Assembly (NCBI RefSeq): GCF_028200735.1
Contig: NZ_JAQKPV010000004.1
Location: forward strand, 248,001-312,000
DNA: 64,000 bases
Source: Streptomyces sp. ACA25
GTDB lineage: Bacteria; Actinomycetota; Actinomycetes; Streptomycetales; Streptomycetaceae
Direction of reading: 5' to 3'
The translations under genes were made by a program, and so were the position numbers. The stretch's first letter is position 1. Every line of letters begins with the position of its first letter. This document shows, piece after piece, positions 1 to 7,464 of this stretch. Below the pieces are notes generated by a model. The model saw only the letters and a list, made by a program, of their open reading frames with translations, searched no databases and was not told where the DNA came from.

Positions 1-130
1 CAATCCCGACATCGCGCAGATGATCATCAACGTGGAACACGCGGTGCAGGGCGACCTCATCCAGCAGTACGGCGCGGGCAGCATCGGCAAGGCCAAGCAC
101 ACCGGCTCCGGGAGCATTCAGGGATCATGA
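1..130 (+). CDS. C-terminal end of a protein with an IQQYGAGSIGKA motif (partial)
   Basis: Only the last 42 codons are in the window (first complete codon at base 2, TGA at 128-130). The reading frame ends with the motif IQQYGAGSIGKAKHTGSG followed by SIQGS and stop. The same motif opens the next gene, whose ATG (127-129) overlaps this stop as ATGA, so the two are translationally coupled. Nothing upstream is visible, so the main domain is unknown. A C-terminal short Gly-rich motif repeated at the N-terminus of the neighbour is the arrangement seen in bacterial amyloid-signalling pairs (inference). Confidence 0.6.
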   Translation, partial: NPDIAQMIINVEHAVQGDLIQQYGAGSIGKAKHTGSGSIQGS

Positions 131-196
131 GCGGCGACCACATCCAGCAGTACGGCGCGGGCAGCATCGGCAAGGCCGAGCACACCGGCTCCGGGG
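58..196 (+). repeat. Near-identical 55-bp direct repeat spanning a gene boundary
   Basis: Bases 58-112 and 141-195 are the same apart from one A/G difference (position 95 against 178), an offset of 83 bp. The first copy encodes the C-terminus of the upstream gene and the second the N-terminus of the downstream gene, in the two different frames required. Near-identity at DNA level suggests recent duplication or gene conversion. Confidence 0.85.
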
Positions 197-459
197 ACAT
201 CGTGGCCGGCGGCAAGAGCGTCGGGGCGACCGCAGGAGGGCCTGAGGTGGAGGCCCTCCTGCGAGAGATCGAGAAGCTGCGCCCGCACCTGGACGCGAAC
301 GACCGGGCACAGGTGGACGCGGCGGCCGACTCGATCGCCGAGGAGACGTCTCCTGAGCGCCGGCGCGGCCTGGTGCAGCGCATCTCCGGCATCGCGGCGC
401 TGGTCGGCGAGGTGGGCCTGCCGGTGATCAAGGCCGCGAAAGCGTTGCTGGCGGGCTGA
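127..459 (+). CDS. Small helical protein with N-terminal IQQYGAGSIGKA motif
   Basis: 110 residues. Residues 5-22 repeat the motif that ends the upstream protein (HIQQYGAGSIGKAEHTGSG), followed by GDIVAGGKSVGATAGG, a run rich in Gly, Ser and beta-branched residues. From about residue 40 the protein becomes helical: charged heptad-like segments (VEALLREIEKLRPHLD, RAQVDAAADSIAEE), then a hydrophobic C-terminus (ISGIAALVGEVGLPVIKAAKALLAG) that could insert in or lie on a membrane. The start is fixed by the ATGA overlap. I do not recognise a named family. The layout (short sticky motif plus helical effector-like part, next to a partner carrying the same motif) fits a bacterial amyloid-signalling effector, but this is inference. 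Confidence 0.7.
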   Translation: MSGDHIQQYGAGSIGKAEHTGSGDIVAGGKSVGATAGGPEVEALLREIEKLRPHLDANDRAQVDAAADSIAEETSPERRRGLVQRISGIAALVGEVGLPVIKAAKALLAG

Positions 460-481
460 GGCGAGCCGGGCCGGGCGGCCG

Positions 482-1639
482 TCAGCCGAGGGACTCCGCG
501 GCCCGCGTGAGCAGGGCCCGCAGCTGTGAGGTGATGGCCTGCCGGTCGGCGACCAGCGTGCGGTCGGTGATGCCGTCGGTGTTGTCCTCGGCGAAGACCA
601 GCGCCGGGGTGTGCAGGTGCCCGCCCGGAATCCGCTCGTCCAGGGTGTCGCGCAGCAGCGTCGCCCGGTAGGCGATCTCGTTGGAGAGGTAGTCGCCGCC
701 GCCCCCCGCCCGGGCGGCGGAGCCGTCCGTCGGGCCGTCCGGACGCTCGACCGGGTCGGTACCGCCGGCCGGTACCTCGGTGACGGCGGTGCGGTCACGG
801 ACCGGGAAACGGCCGGTGACCCCGGCTTCGGCGGTGAGCTCCCGGTACGGCAGCGAGCTGACGGTCCACGCCGGGTGCGGTCCGCCGGGCACCGGGACGG
901 GCCCGCCGGCGGTGGCGCCGGTGTTGTCGGTGCCCCCGCCACGCCAGGCGCCGTTGTACCGCTCCAGGTCGAACGCCCCGCGGCGGCCCTGGCTCAGGGT
1001 GAGGAACAGGTCCGCCTGGCGCGGCCCCGGAGCCAGGTACGGGTCCAGGGCACTTTCCACCGCTCCCGCGGTGAAGTCCGCCCACCGCACGGGGAAGATC
1101 ACGCCCTCGATGTGCGCGGTCCGGCCGGAGGGCGTGCGCAGCGTCGTGCCGTGCACGGCGAGGACGGCGGCGCCCGACGGGTTGCTCCGGCGGAGGTCCT
1201 CGTCCAGCCTGAACGGGTCGAAGCCGGTGACGAGGATCCGCAGGCGGTCCTCACCGGCGGGCAGCCGGTTCCCCTCCTGGCCGCGGGAGGCGAGCTCCAG
1301 GGCGGTCATGGCCTCCGGGACGTCTCCGCGGCGCTCGCGCAGGGTCCGGGCCATCGCGAGACGGGACCAGTACAGCGGCCGGTCGTCGCCGTCGGTCTCC
1401 CGCAGCCGCCGGGCGGCGTTCCGCCACAGTGCGCGGCCGTGCTTCCGGGCGGTCCGGGTGGTGTCCTCGGCGGTGGCGGCCCGGTCCAGCGCCTCCGCGA
1501 AGGCGGTCACTGCCGGGGAGTGCCCGCCGTGCCGCAGGATGCGCTGCGGGATGTCCTCGTCGAGGCGGGCCTCCTCCGGGTGCTCTCCGGCGGGAAGGTC
1601 ACCCGGGCGGCCCGCGGGTCTGTCGGTTTCGGTGGTCAA
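482..1639 (-). CDS. Pyroglutamyl-peptidase I-like protein lacking the catalytic Cys
   Basis: 385 residues from a TTG start at 1639 that sits 5 nt behind AAGGAG; an ATG at 1681 would add 14 residues but has no such site. Residues 1-130 are a helical extension not found in classical pyroglutamyl peptidases (about 215 aa). The C-terminal part matches peptidase family C15: ILVTGFDPF (135-143), NPSG (153-156), the Glu motif LERYN (E226) and the His region GGHLHTPAL (H341/H343). At the position of the nucleophile, where C15 enzymes have Y-x-C-N, this protein reads YLSNE (S319). Family knowledge makes the Cys essential for thiol peptidase activity, so the protein is either inactive or uses another mechanism. 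Confidence 0.75.
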   Translation of the reverse strand: MTTETDRPAGRPGDLPAGEHPEEARLDEDIPQRILRHGGHSPAVTAFAEALDRAATAEDTTRTARKHGRALWRNAARRLRETDGDDRPLYWSRLAMARTLRERRGDVPEAMTALELASRGQEGNRLPAGEDRLRILVTGFDPFRLDEDLRRSNPSGAAVLAVHGTTLRTPSGRTAHIEGVIFPVRWADFTAGAVESALDPYLAPGPRQADLFLTLSQGRRGAFDLERYNGAWRGGGTDNTGATAGGPVPVPGGPHPAWTVSSLPYRELTAEAGVTGRFPVRDRTAVTEVPAGGTDPVERPDGPTDGSAARAGGGGDYLSNEIAYRATLLRDTLDERIPGGHLHTPALVFAEDNTDGITDRTLVADRQAITSQLRALLTRAAESLG

Positions 1640-1995
1640 CGCCGCTCCTTGTGGGGGCGATGTGAAGGATGGATGAGACATACGTATCAGGCCGGGGAGC
1701 GTCCCGGCTGCCCCCTGGCGCGGACCGTGACCCCCCAGCGACCTGGGCAGCCGCTGTTCGTCCGCATCCGCCCGGAATCGCCCCGGCCGGCTGCTGAGGC
1801 TGCGCCGGCGGCTCGCCCGGCGCCACCTCGCGCGGGCGGACCGGGCCGCCTTGTGTGGACTGTCCGTATCACCCGTTGTGCGTGGCCCGCCGCTCACGAG
1901 TGCCGCGTCCGGACGCCTTCCCACCTCGAGGAGTAGCGCGCGGCAATCGGGGCATTCGGTAGCGGTACACGACAACCGGACGAGAGGAAACCGAC
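1640..1995. other. 356-bp gap between divergent genes
   Basis: I see no convincing gene here. It must hold the promoters for the peptidase-like gene (leftwards) and the GlsB-type gene (rightwards). Translatable stretches across it are antisense or alternate-frame readings without their own ribosome sites. Confidence 0.5.
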
Positions 1996-2265
1996 ATGGG
2001 CATTATCGCGTGGATCCTTCTCGGACTGATCGCGGGAGCGATCGCCAAGTGGGTGATGCCGGGCAGAGACCCCGGCGGCATCATCGTCACCATCCTCATC
2101 GGCATCGGCGGCGCCATGCTGGGCGGATTCCTGGGGCAGGCCATTTTCGGTGTTGACTCGCTCGACGGCTTCTTCGAGTTGTCCACCTGGATCACCGCGA
2201 TCCTCGGGGCGATGCTCCTGCTCTTCCTTTACCGTCTGATCACCGGGCGGCGATCACATGCCTGA
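1996..2265 (+). CDS. GlsB/YeaQ/YmgE family stress membrane protein
   Basis: 89 residues with three hydrophobic segments: IIAWILLGLIAGAIAKWVM (3-21), IIVTILIGIGGAMLGGFLG (about 29-47) and WITAILGAMLLLFLYRLI (about 64-81). The first helix ends in the family signature GAIAKW-x-MPG-D-GG. Such transglycosylase-associated proteins are small stress-induced inner-membrane proteins whose biochemical role is unclear. The ATG is preceded by AGAGGAAA. It is monocistronic, with genes facing away on both sides. Confidence 0.9.
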   Translation: MGIIAWILLGLIAGAIAKWVMPGRDPGGIIVTILIGIGGAMLGGFLGQAIFGVDSLDGFFELSTWITAILGAMLLLFLYRLITGRRSHA

Positions 2266-2308
2266 GTGACGCCCCCGCGGTCTTCCCCTTCCGCTCCCGG
2301 CGGAGACG

Positions 2309-3310
2309 TCACCGGTGCACGTCATCGGTCCGGCCGTCGTCCGCCGGGGCGGGGAAGCGCTGCAGCTCTCCCGGCAGGCGGCTGCCGGGCGTGGACATGT
2401 CGCCGTCCGAGCCGAGCCGGGCCAGCAAGTCCAGGGCCAGTCGTGCCCGGCGCACCCGTTCGCGCGCGGTGTCCAGAACGACCGTGCGCAAGTGCCCGCC
2501 GGAAGGGTAGAGGGCGGGTGCCTTGCTGAGGCCGAACTTCAGGTAGACCGGTGCTGCGCGCCGGACCAGCTCGTGGATCTCGTGCAGGCGCACGTAGCCG
2601 CCGAGATCGTCCGGGGCCTCCAGGTAGAAGTCCAGCGGCACCCGGCTCGTCCGGCGGATCTCGGTGAGGTGCTCCAGGGTCAGATCCGAGGGGACGTTGA
2701 CCGAGTCGGCGCCGAGCCGCTCGTGGATCCCCACCCCGGCCGGGTTCACCGGCCCGATGAGGGCGGACACCTTGAGCGTGGTGTCCGCCGGCAGTGTGCC
2801 GCGTTCCCGCAGCCGGTGCAGCAGCCACAGCACTCCCTCGTCGGCGACGAGCAGACAGCGCACGCCGAGTGCGGCGGCGCGCAGCGCGTCCTCCACGCAG
2901 CCGGCCAGTCCGGCATTGCCCCGTGCCCGCAGACCTGCGCCGCCGGACGGGGTGCGGGTGCCCGCGCCGATGTCCCAGGTGCCGCGTGGGCCGGTGAAGA
3001 GGCAGAGTTCGACTCCCGACGCGGCGCAGGCGTCCACCATCGAGGTGATCTCGGCGTCGGTGAGCATCCAGATGCCGCTGCCCTGACTGACCCGGTGGAC
3101 GGGGACCTCGAGCGCGGTCGCTTCCTCCAGCACGACAGCGAGCGCCTCGGGGCCCTCCACGGACGGGATCTCGGTGCGCCAGCGGCCGCCGTCGGGGAAG
3201 GTGTGCGGCGAGCTGTCCGCCGGGTCGGCCGCCGGGAGGTGATGGCCGAGCGCGGCGAGCGCGGCCTTCCCCGGCGGAGACGGGAGGGCGGGCGGGCTGG
3301 ACTCGGACAT
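2309..3310 (-). CDS. U32-peptidase-like TIM-barrel protein
   Basis: 333 residues from ATG 3310. The pattern of strands and helices (GVELCLFTGPRG, VRCLLVADEGVLWLL, LKVSALIGPVNPAG, ADSVNVPSDLTLEHL, VPLDFYLEAPDDLGG, PVYLKFGL) reads as a TIM barrel resembling the N-terminal part of peptidase U32 proteins; the Cys motifs of collagenase-type U32 enzymes are not evident. It lies 113 bp downstream of the alcohol dehydrogenase on the same strand and is probably the last gene of the enolase-superfamily operon, so a role on a sugar-acid intermediate is more likely than proteolysis (inference). Confidence 0.65.
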   Translation of the reverse strand: MSESSPPALPSPPGKAALAALGHHLPAADPADSSPHTFPDGGRWRTEIPSVEGPEALAVVLEEATALEVPVHRVSQGSGIWMLTDAEITSMVDACAASGVELCLFTGPRGTWDIGAGTRTPSGGAGLRARGNAGLAGCVEDALRAAALGVRCLLVADEGVLWLLHRLRERGTLPADTTLKVSALIGPVNPAGVGIHERLGADSVNVPSDLTLEHLTEIRRTSRVPLDFYLEAPDDLGGYVRLHEIHELVRRAAPVYLKFGLSKAPALYPSGGHLRTVVLDTARERVRRARLALDLLARLGSDGDMSTPGSRLPGELQRFPAPADDGRTDDVHR

Positions 3311-3423
3311 GGTGCCCCTGTTCGGTGGGTCGGTCGTGGTGAGGTGGCCGGCCGGCGGCCGGGAGCGGAGGGTGTGCGGAGAGCGGACGGGCCGCGGAGC
3401 CCGTGCCGCCCCCGGGGGACGCC

Positions 3424-4437
3424 TCACGGGAGGAGGAGGACTTTGCCCACGTCCGGGTCCCCGCTGCCGACCAGGCCGACGGCTTCCGGGAAGGACTCGA
3501 GCGGGAGGCGGTGGGTGATCAGCGGGGCGGGGCGCAGCACTCCGGCGTGGAAGGCCTGTACGGCGTACGTCCAGGCGGCGGACGGTGCTCCGAAGACCCC
3601 GGAGACGGTGAGGGCGCCGGTCACCAGCGCGGCGGGGTCGATGCCGTGGGCGGGTGGGCCGGGGATGCCGGTGAGGACCACCCGGCCGCCGCGCCGGGCC
3701 AGCAGGCAGGACTCCCGGGCGGTTCCCGGGGCCCCGGCGGTCTCGAGCACCAGGTCGTAGCGGCCGTGCAGGGCGGGGGTCTGCCCGGGGGCGCAGTGCC
3801 GGGTGGCGCCCATCGCGAGGGCCTGCCGGGCCGGGCGTTCGCGCGGGTCGACGACCAGCAGTTCGGCGGGGGAGGAGGCGGCGAGCAGCTGGACCGCGAG
3901 CAGGCCCAGGGTGCCGGCACCCACCACGGCTGCCCGCTCCCCGGGCCGGGGTGCGGCGGTGAGCACGGCCGCGGCGCTGACCGCGGCCGGCTCCAGCAGG
4001 GCCGCCGCGGTCAGGTCGACGTCACGGTTGAGCGGGTGCAGCAGCCGGGCGGGTACCACCAGCCGGTCGGCGAAGGCCCCCGGGAGGGTGAAGCCGGTCT
4101 CTTCGTAGCCCGCGCCGCACAGGCTGGTTTCCCCGACCCGGCAGCGGGCGCAGACCTGGCAGTTGCGGAAGCCCTCGGCGACCGTCCGGCGGCCCACCAG
4201 GGTGTCGTCCACCCCGGCGCCGACCGCGTCCACTGTTCCCGACCACTCGTGGCCGGGGACGACCGGGTAGCGCACGTACTCGGCGGGCCGGTTGCCGTCG
4301 TAGAGCTCCCGGTCGCTGCCGCAGATCCCCGCCGCGTGCACGGTGACCCGCACCTCGCCCGGCCCGGGCACGGGGGCTGGTGCGGTGACGAGCCGGTGCC
4401 GGCCGGGGCCGTCCACCACGACGGCGCGTGCGGTCAC
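3424..4437 (-). CDS. Zinc-dependent medium-chain alcohol dehydrogenase
   Basis: 337 residues, GTG start at 4437 overlapping the stop of the dehydratase gene by four bases (GTGA), so the two are coupled. Catalytic-zinc motifs are visible: GICGSDRELY (Cys and Asp near 39-42) and GHEWSGTVDAVG (His-Glu near 64-65). A structural-zinc cluster follows (CQVCARCRVGETSLC, about 93-107). The Rossmann motif is AAVVGAGTLGLLAVQLL (about 166-182). It should oxidise a polyol or sugar-derived alcohol with NAD(P); the enolase-family neighbour points to sugar-acid breakdown. The exact substrate cannot be read from sequence. Confidence 0.88.
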   Translation of the reverse strand: MTARAVVVDGPGRHRLVTAPAPVPGPGEVRVTVHAAGICGSDRELYDGNRPAEYVRYPVVPGHEWSGTVDAVGAGVDDTLVGRRTVAEGFRNCQVCARCRVGETSLCGAGYEETGFTLPGAFADRLVVPARLLHPLNRDVDLTAAALLEPAAVSAAAVLTAAPRPGERAAVVGAGTLGLLAVQLLAASSPAELLVVDPRERPARQALAMGATRHCAPGQTPALHGRYDLVLETAGAPGTARESCLLARRGGRVVLTGIPGPPAHGIDPAALVTGALTVSGVFGAPSAAWTYAVQAFHAGVLRPAPLITHRLPLESFPEAVGLVGSGDPDVGKVLLLP

Positions 4438-5606
4438 CGTCTGCCTCCGGTGGTGCCTTCCCGTTTGTGCCAGTCCTCGGCCCACAGGTCGAACCCGGCT
4501 TGCTGCTGCGGGAAGCCGGCCGCCGCCTCGGTGTCGAGCTCCACACCCAGGCCCGGGGCGTCCGGCAGGGTGAAGTAGCCGTCCACCACCTCGGGGGCGC
4601 CTTTGACGACGGTTTTGATCTCCGCGTCGGCGAAGTCGTTGAAGTGCTCGAGGATCTTGAAGTTGGGGGTGCAGGCGGCGAGCTGCAGGGTGGCCGCGGT
4701 CAGTACCGAGCCGCCGACGTTGTGCGGGGCGACCAGGACGTAGTGCGTCTCGGCGGTCGCCGCCAGTTTGCGCATCTCGCCGAGGCCGCCGATGTGGCCG
4801 AGGTCGGGCTGGATGATGTCGGCGGCCTGCGACTCGAAGAGCTCGCGGAATTCGATGCGGTCGTGGATGCGTTCGCCGGTGGCGATCGGCAGCGAGGTCC
4901 GCTCCGCGACCTTGGCCAGTGCCTTCAGGTTCTCCGGGGGCACCGGCTCCTCCAGCCAGGCCGGCTGGAAGCGCTCCAGCTCGCGCGCCAGCCGGATGGC
5001 GGTGGCGGGGCTGAACCGCCCGTGCATCTCCAGCAGCAGCTCGCACTCCGGGCCGATGGCGTCCCGGACGGCTTCGACGAGGGAGAGCGAGTGGACGGTC
5101 TCGGTGTGGTCCAGCTCGTACCGGCCGGTGCCGAAGGGGTCGAGCTTCAGGGCCCGGTAGCCGCGCTCGACGACGGTCCGGGCCGCCCGGTGGAACGCCT
5201 CCGGGGTGCGCTCGACGGTGTACCAGCCGTTCGCGTAGGCCTTGACCCGGTTGTCCGACATGTCGGCCCGGCCGCCCAGCAGCTGCCAGACCGGGACGCC
5301 CAGCGCTTTGCCCTTGATGTCCCAGCAGGCCTGCTCCACGCAGGCGATGCCGGACATCACGATCTCCCCGGCCCGCCCGTAGTCGCCGTACTTCATGCGG
5401 CGCACCAGATCCTCGGCCGCGAACGGGTCGGAACCGGTGATGTGGTTCACCGCGGCTTCGCGCAGATACCCCAGCAGTGCGTCGGTGCGACCCAGCATGC
5501 GGGTCTCACCGACGCCCGTGAGTCCCTCGTCCGTGTGTACTTCGACGTAGGTCAGGTTGCGCCACGGGGTGCCCACGACATGCGTGCTGATACCGGTGAT
5601 GCGCAC
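4434..5606 (-). CDS. Enolase-superfamily sugar-acid dehydratase (mandelate racemase/galactonate dehydratase type)
   Basis: 390 residues from GTG 5606, preceded by GGAAGG about 10 nt upstream. N-terminal capping domain ITGISTHVVGT...YVEVHTDEGLTGVGE, then the barrel. Metal-ligand and acid/base motifs are present: YRALKLDPFG, LLLEMHGRFSP (Glu ligand and a His two residues later, as in GalD/ManD-type enzymes), WLEEPVPPEN, PIATGERI, DIIQPDLGHIGG and APHNVGGSV (general-base His). It should dehydrate a hexonate or similar acid to a 2-keto-3-deoxy acid in the cytoplasm. First gene of a three-gene leftward operon with a repeat-bearing promoter region at 5641-5668. Confidence 0.85.
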   Translation of the reverse strand: MRITGISTHVVGTPWRNLTYVEVHTDEGLTGVGETRMLGRTDALLGYLREAAVNHITGSDPFAAEDLVRRMKYGDYGRAGEIVMSGIACVEQACWDIKGKALGVPVWQLLGGRADMSDNRVKAYANGWYTVERTPEAFHRAARTVVERGYRALKLDPFGTGRYELDHTETVHSLSLVEAVRDAIGPECELLLEMHGRFSPATAIRLARELERFQPAWLEEPVPPENLKALAKVAERTSLPIATGERIHDRIEFRELFESQAADIIQPDLGHIGGLGEMRKLAATAETHYVLVAPHNVGGSVLTAATLQLAACTPNFKILEHFNDFADAEIKTVVKGAPEVVDGYFTLPDAPGLGVELDTEAAAGFPQQQAGFDLWAEDWHKREGTTGGRR

Positions 5607-5640
5607 GGGATCCGGCCCTTCCGCCGACGAGCGCGGCGTT

Positions 5641-5668
5641 GTTCGAAATTTCGTCACTCGTTCGAAAT
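5641..5668. promoter_or_regulatory. Putative operator ahead of the dehydratase operon
   Basis: GTTCGAAAT occurs twice as a direct repeat (5641-5649 and 5660-5668, 19 bp apart) and the first copy lies in a perfect palindrome CGAAATTTCG (5644-5653). The AT-rich islands stand out from the surrounding GC-rich sequence and lie 35-60 bp upstream of the GTG start. A sugar-responsive GntR- or IclR-type repressor is the likely ligand (inference); no such regulator is adjacent. Confidence 0.5.
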
Positions 5669-5724
5669 GCTGACGGCAAGGTAATGAGGAGAGCCCCGTG
5701 CTGTCAATGGCCGCACGCCCCCGG

Positions 5725-5755
5725 CCGCCCGCGCCGGGGTGCCCGGCGCGGGCGG
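5725..5755 (-). terminator. Terminator after the SGNH hydrolase gene
   Basis: A perfect 14-bp GC stem (5725-5738 with 5742-5755) closes a GTG triloop just past the stop at 5762. It insulates the dehydratase promoter downstream. Confidence 0.7.
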
Positions 5756-5761
5756 TCCCGC

Positions 5762-6622
5762 TTAGTCCCGGGTGATCTCCTGATGGGCGAGGCCGGCCAG
5801 AATGCGCTGGCCCTCGCGGCTGGGATGGAACCAGTCCCACTCGCTCAGCTCCCCGGCCGAGAAGGGATACCCGAAGACCGCGCCGTCGTCGTACCGGCAC
5901 AGCGGGTCCTCGCCGCAGACCTCCGCCAGTACGGCGTTGTAGCTCTGCACCCGCTCCCGTACCGTCTCGCGCCGCTCGATCGCCTCCGGGGTGTCGGCCA
6001 GCGGGTTGCGCAGCATCGACTGGCAGATCCCGAACTGCCACACCTGCCGGGCCTCCGGGTGTTCCCGGCCCACCTCCCACAACTGCATCAGGTCGGGCAC
6101 GCTGGCCACGTAGACCTGGCTGTCCGGCAGGGAGCTGCGGATGACCTGCAGGGCTTCGGTGAAGTCCGCCCGGAAGTCCTCGGTTTCGGTCATCGCCTCT
6201 TTCTCGCGAGTGCAGGCGTCGTTGGCGCCGATGAGTACGGTCACCAGCTCCGGCCGGTAGGTGACGGCCCGCTGTGCCTGGCCCGGGAGGTCGGCGATCT
6301 TCGAGCCGGACACCGCCTCGTTCCAGGCGGACTCGGCCGGCAGCAGCTGGGCCAGGCTCGGCACCGTGCTGTCGCTGCCGGTCGCCCAGGAGGTCTCCGG
6401 GCAGTCGGACAAGACCTCACAGGCGTGGAACGCGGTGGTGAGGGAGTCGCCGATGGCGGCGATCGAGGACGGACTGGTGTTCCACTCGGGCCCGGCCGGG
6501 GACGCGTGCTCACCACGCTCCGGTGCGTCCGGGCTGTCCGTCAGGGCGCAGGCGCTCAGTGCCGCGACGCAGGCGAGCAGAAGGGCGAGGGTACGGGCGG
6601 GGATACGGCGGCTGGCCGTCAT
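5762..6622 (-). CDS. SGNH/GDSL hydrolase lipoprotein
   Basis: 286 residues. A basic N-terminus and hydrophobic stretch end in the lipobox LSAC (22-25), so the mature protein should be lipidated on Cys25 and face the outside. SGNH blocks are clear: AIGDSLT (nucleophile Ser60), the Gly of block II (AVSGSKIADL), LIGANDAC (block III Asn) and DWFHPS near the C-terminus (Asp and His of block V). Several Cys (CEVLSDC, CQS, CGEDPLC) could form disulfides outside the cell. Expected reaction: ester hydrolysis of lipid or polysaccharide acyl groups; substrate unknown. Monocistronic with its own terminator. Confidence 0.88.
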   Translation of the reverse strand: MTASRRIPARTLALLLACVAALSACALTDSPDAPERGEHASPAGPEWNTSPSSIAAIGDSLTTAFHACEVLSDCPETSWATGSDSTVPSLAQLLPAESAWNEAVSGSKIADLPGQAQRAVTYRPELVTVLIGANDACTREKEAMTETEDFRADFTEALQVIRSSLPDSQVYVASVPDLMQLWEVGREHPEARQVWQFGICQSMLRNPLADTPEAIERRETVRERVQSYNAVLAEVCGEDPLCRYDDGAVFGYPFSAGELSEWDWFHPSREGQRILAGLAHQEITRD

Positions 6623-6870
6623 TCAGCTCCCTGAAGGTATGGCTGGGTGACGCGCGGGGCTGAGGGCCGCGGTCGCGCGGTAGCTTGGTCCTGGCAGGTG
6701 CGGTGCGGGAGGTCCGCGAGACAAGCGTAAGAGATTGCCGCGTGTCACACGCTGTCCAGTTCGGCAGCTTTGGCAACTTTGGCATGTTTGTCGGACTTGC
6801 CAGAATGTGGACGTAATGGTGTTTACTGCTCGTACGCCCGGGTGCTGGTACGGAAGGCTGTGAGTCCCCG

Positions 6871-7365
6871 ATGACGACACGTGGTGTCCTGTATGTGCAC
6901 TCCGCGCCCCGCGCGCTGTGCCAGCACATCGAGTGGGCCGTGGCGGGAGTCCTGGGGATGCGCGTCAGCCTGGACTGGATCAAGCAGCCCGCCTCCCCGG
7001 GCACCTGGCGCGCGGAACTCTCCTGGCAGGGTGCGGAAGGCACCGCTGCCGAGCTGGCCTCCGCGCTCTGCGGCTGGCAGCTGCTGCGCTTCGAGGTGAC
7101 CTCGGAACCCAGCCCGGCAGCAGAGGGCGAGCGGTACAGCTGCACCCCGCGACTCGGGATCTACCACGCCGTCACCGGCATGCACGGGGACATCATGATC
7201 CCCGAGGACCGGCTGCGGGCAGCCACCGCACGGGCCTCCCGCGGGGAGAGCGAGCTGGAGGCCGAGATCGCCGGACTCCTGGGAAAACCCTGGGACGACG
7301 AGCTGGAGCCCTTCCGCTACGCCGGAGAAGGCGCCCCCGTCCGCTGGCTGCACCAGGTGGTCTGA
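6871..7365 (+). CDS. DUF3145 domain protein
   Basis: 164 residues starting MTTRGVLYVHSAPRALCQHIEW, recognised as the actinobacterial DUF3145 family by its opening and the TPRLGIYHAVTGMHGDIMI segment. No signal peptide or catalytic motif is visible. In Streptomyces this gene is commonly beside fabF, as here, facing it tail to tail across a strong terminator. AAGG lies upstream of the ATG. The 248-bp upstream gap carries unusually AT-rich TTTGGCA repeats (about 6768-6800) that may be promoter elements. Function unknown. Confidence 0.85.
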   Translation: MTTRGVLYVHSAPRALCQHIEWAVAGVLGMRVSLDWIKQPASPGTWRAELSWQGAEGTAAELASALCGWQLLRFEVTSEPSPAAEGERYSCTPRLGIYHAVTGMHGDIMIPEDRLRAATARASRGESELEAEIAGLLGKPWDDELEPFRYAGEGAPVRWLHQVV

Positions 7366-7403
7366 CGCCGGACCGTCCCGGCACCCCGCACCGGCGCACG
7401 TGC

Positions 7404-7439
7404 CGAAGCGGCCGCACCCCGCGGGGTGCGGCCGCTTCG
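7404..7439. terminator. Bidirectional terminator between DUF3145 gene and fabF
   Basis: A perfect 36-bp palindrome (18 bp per arm, 7404-7421 with 7422-7439) lies between two converging stops (7365 and 7465). It can act for both transcripts. Confidence 0.85.
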
Positions 7440-7464
7440 CGCCGTCCGGGAAGGCCGGGCGGCG

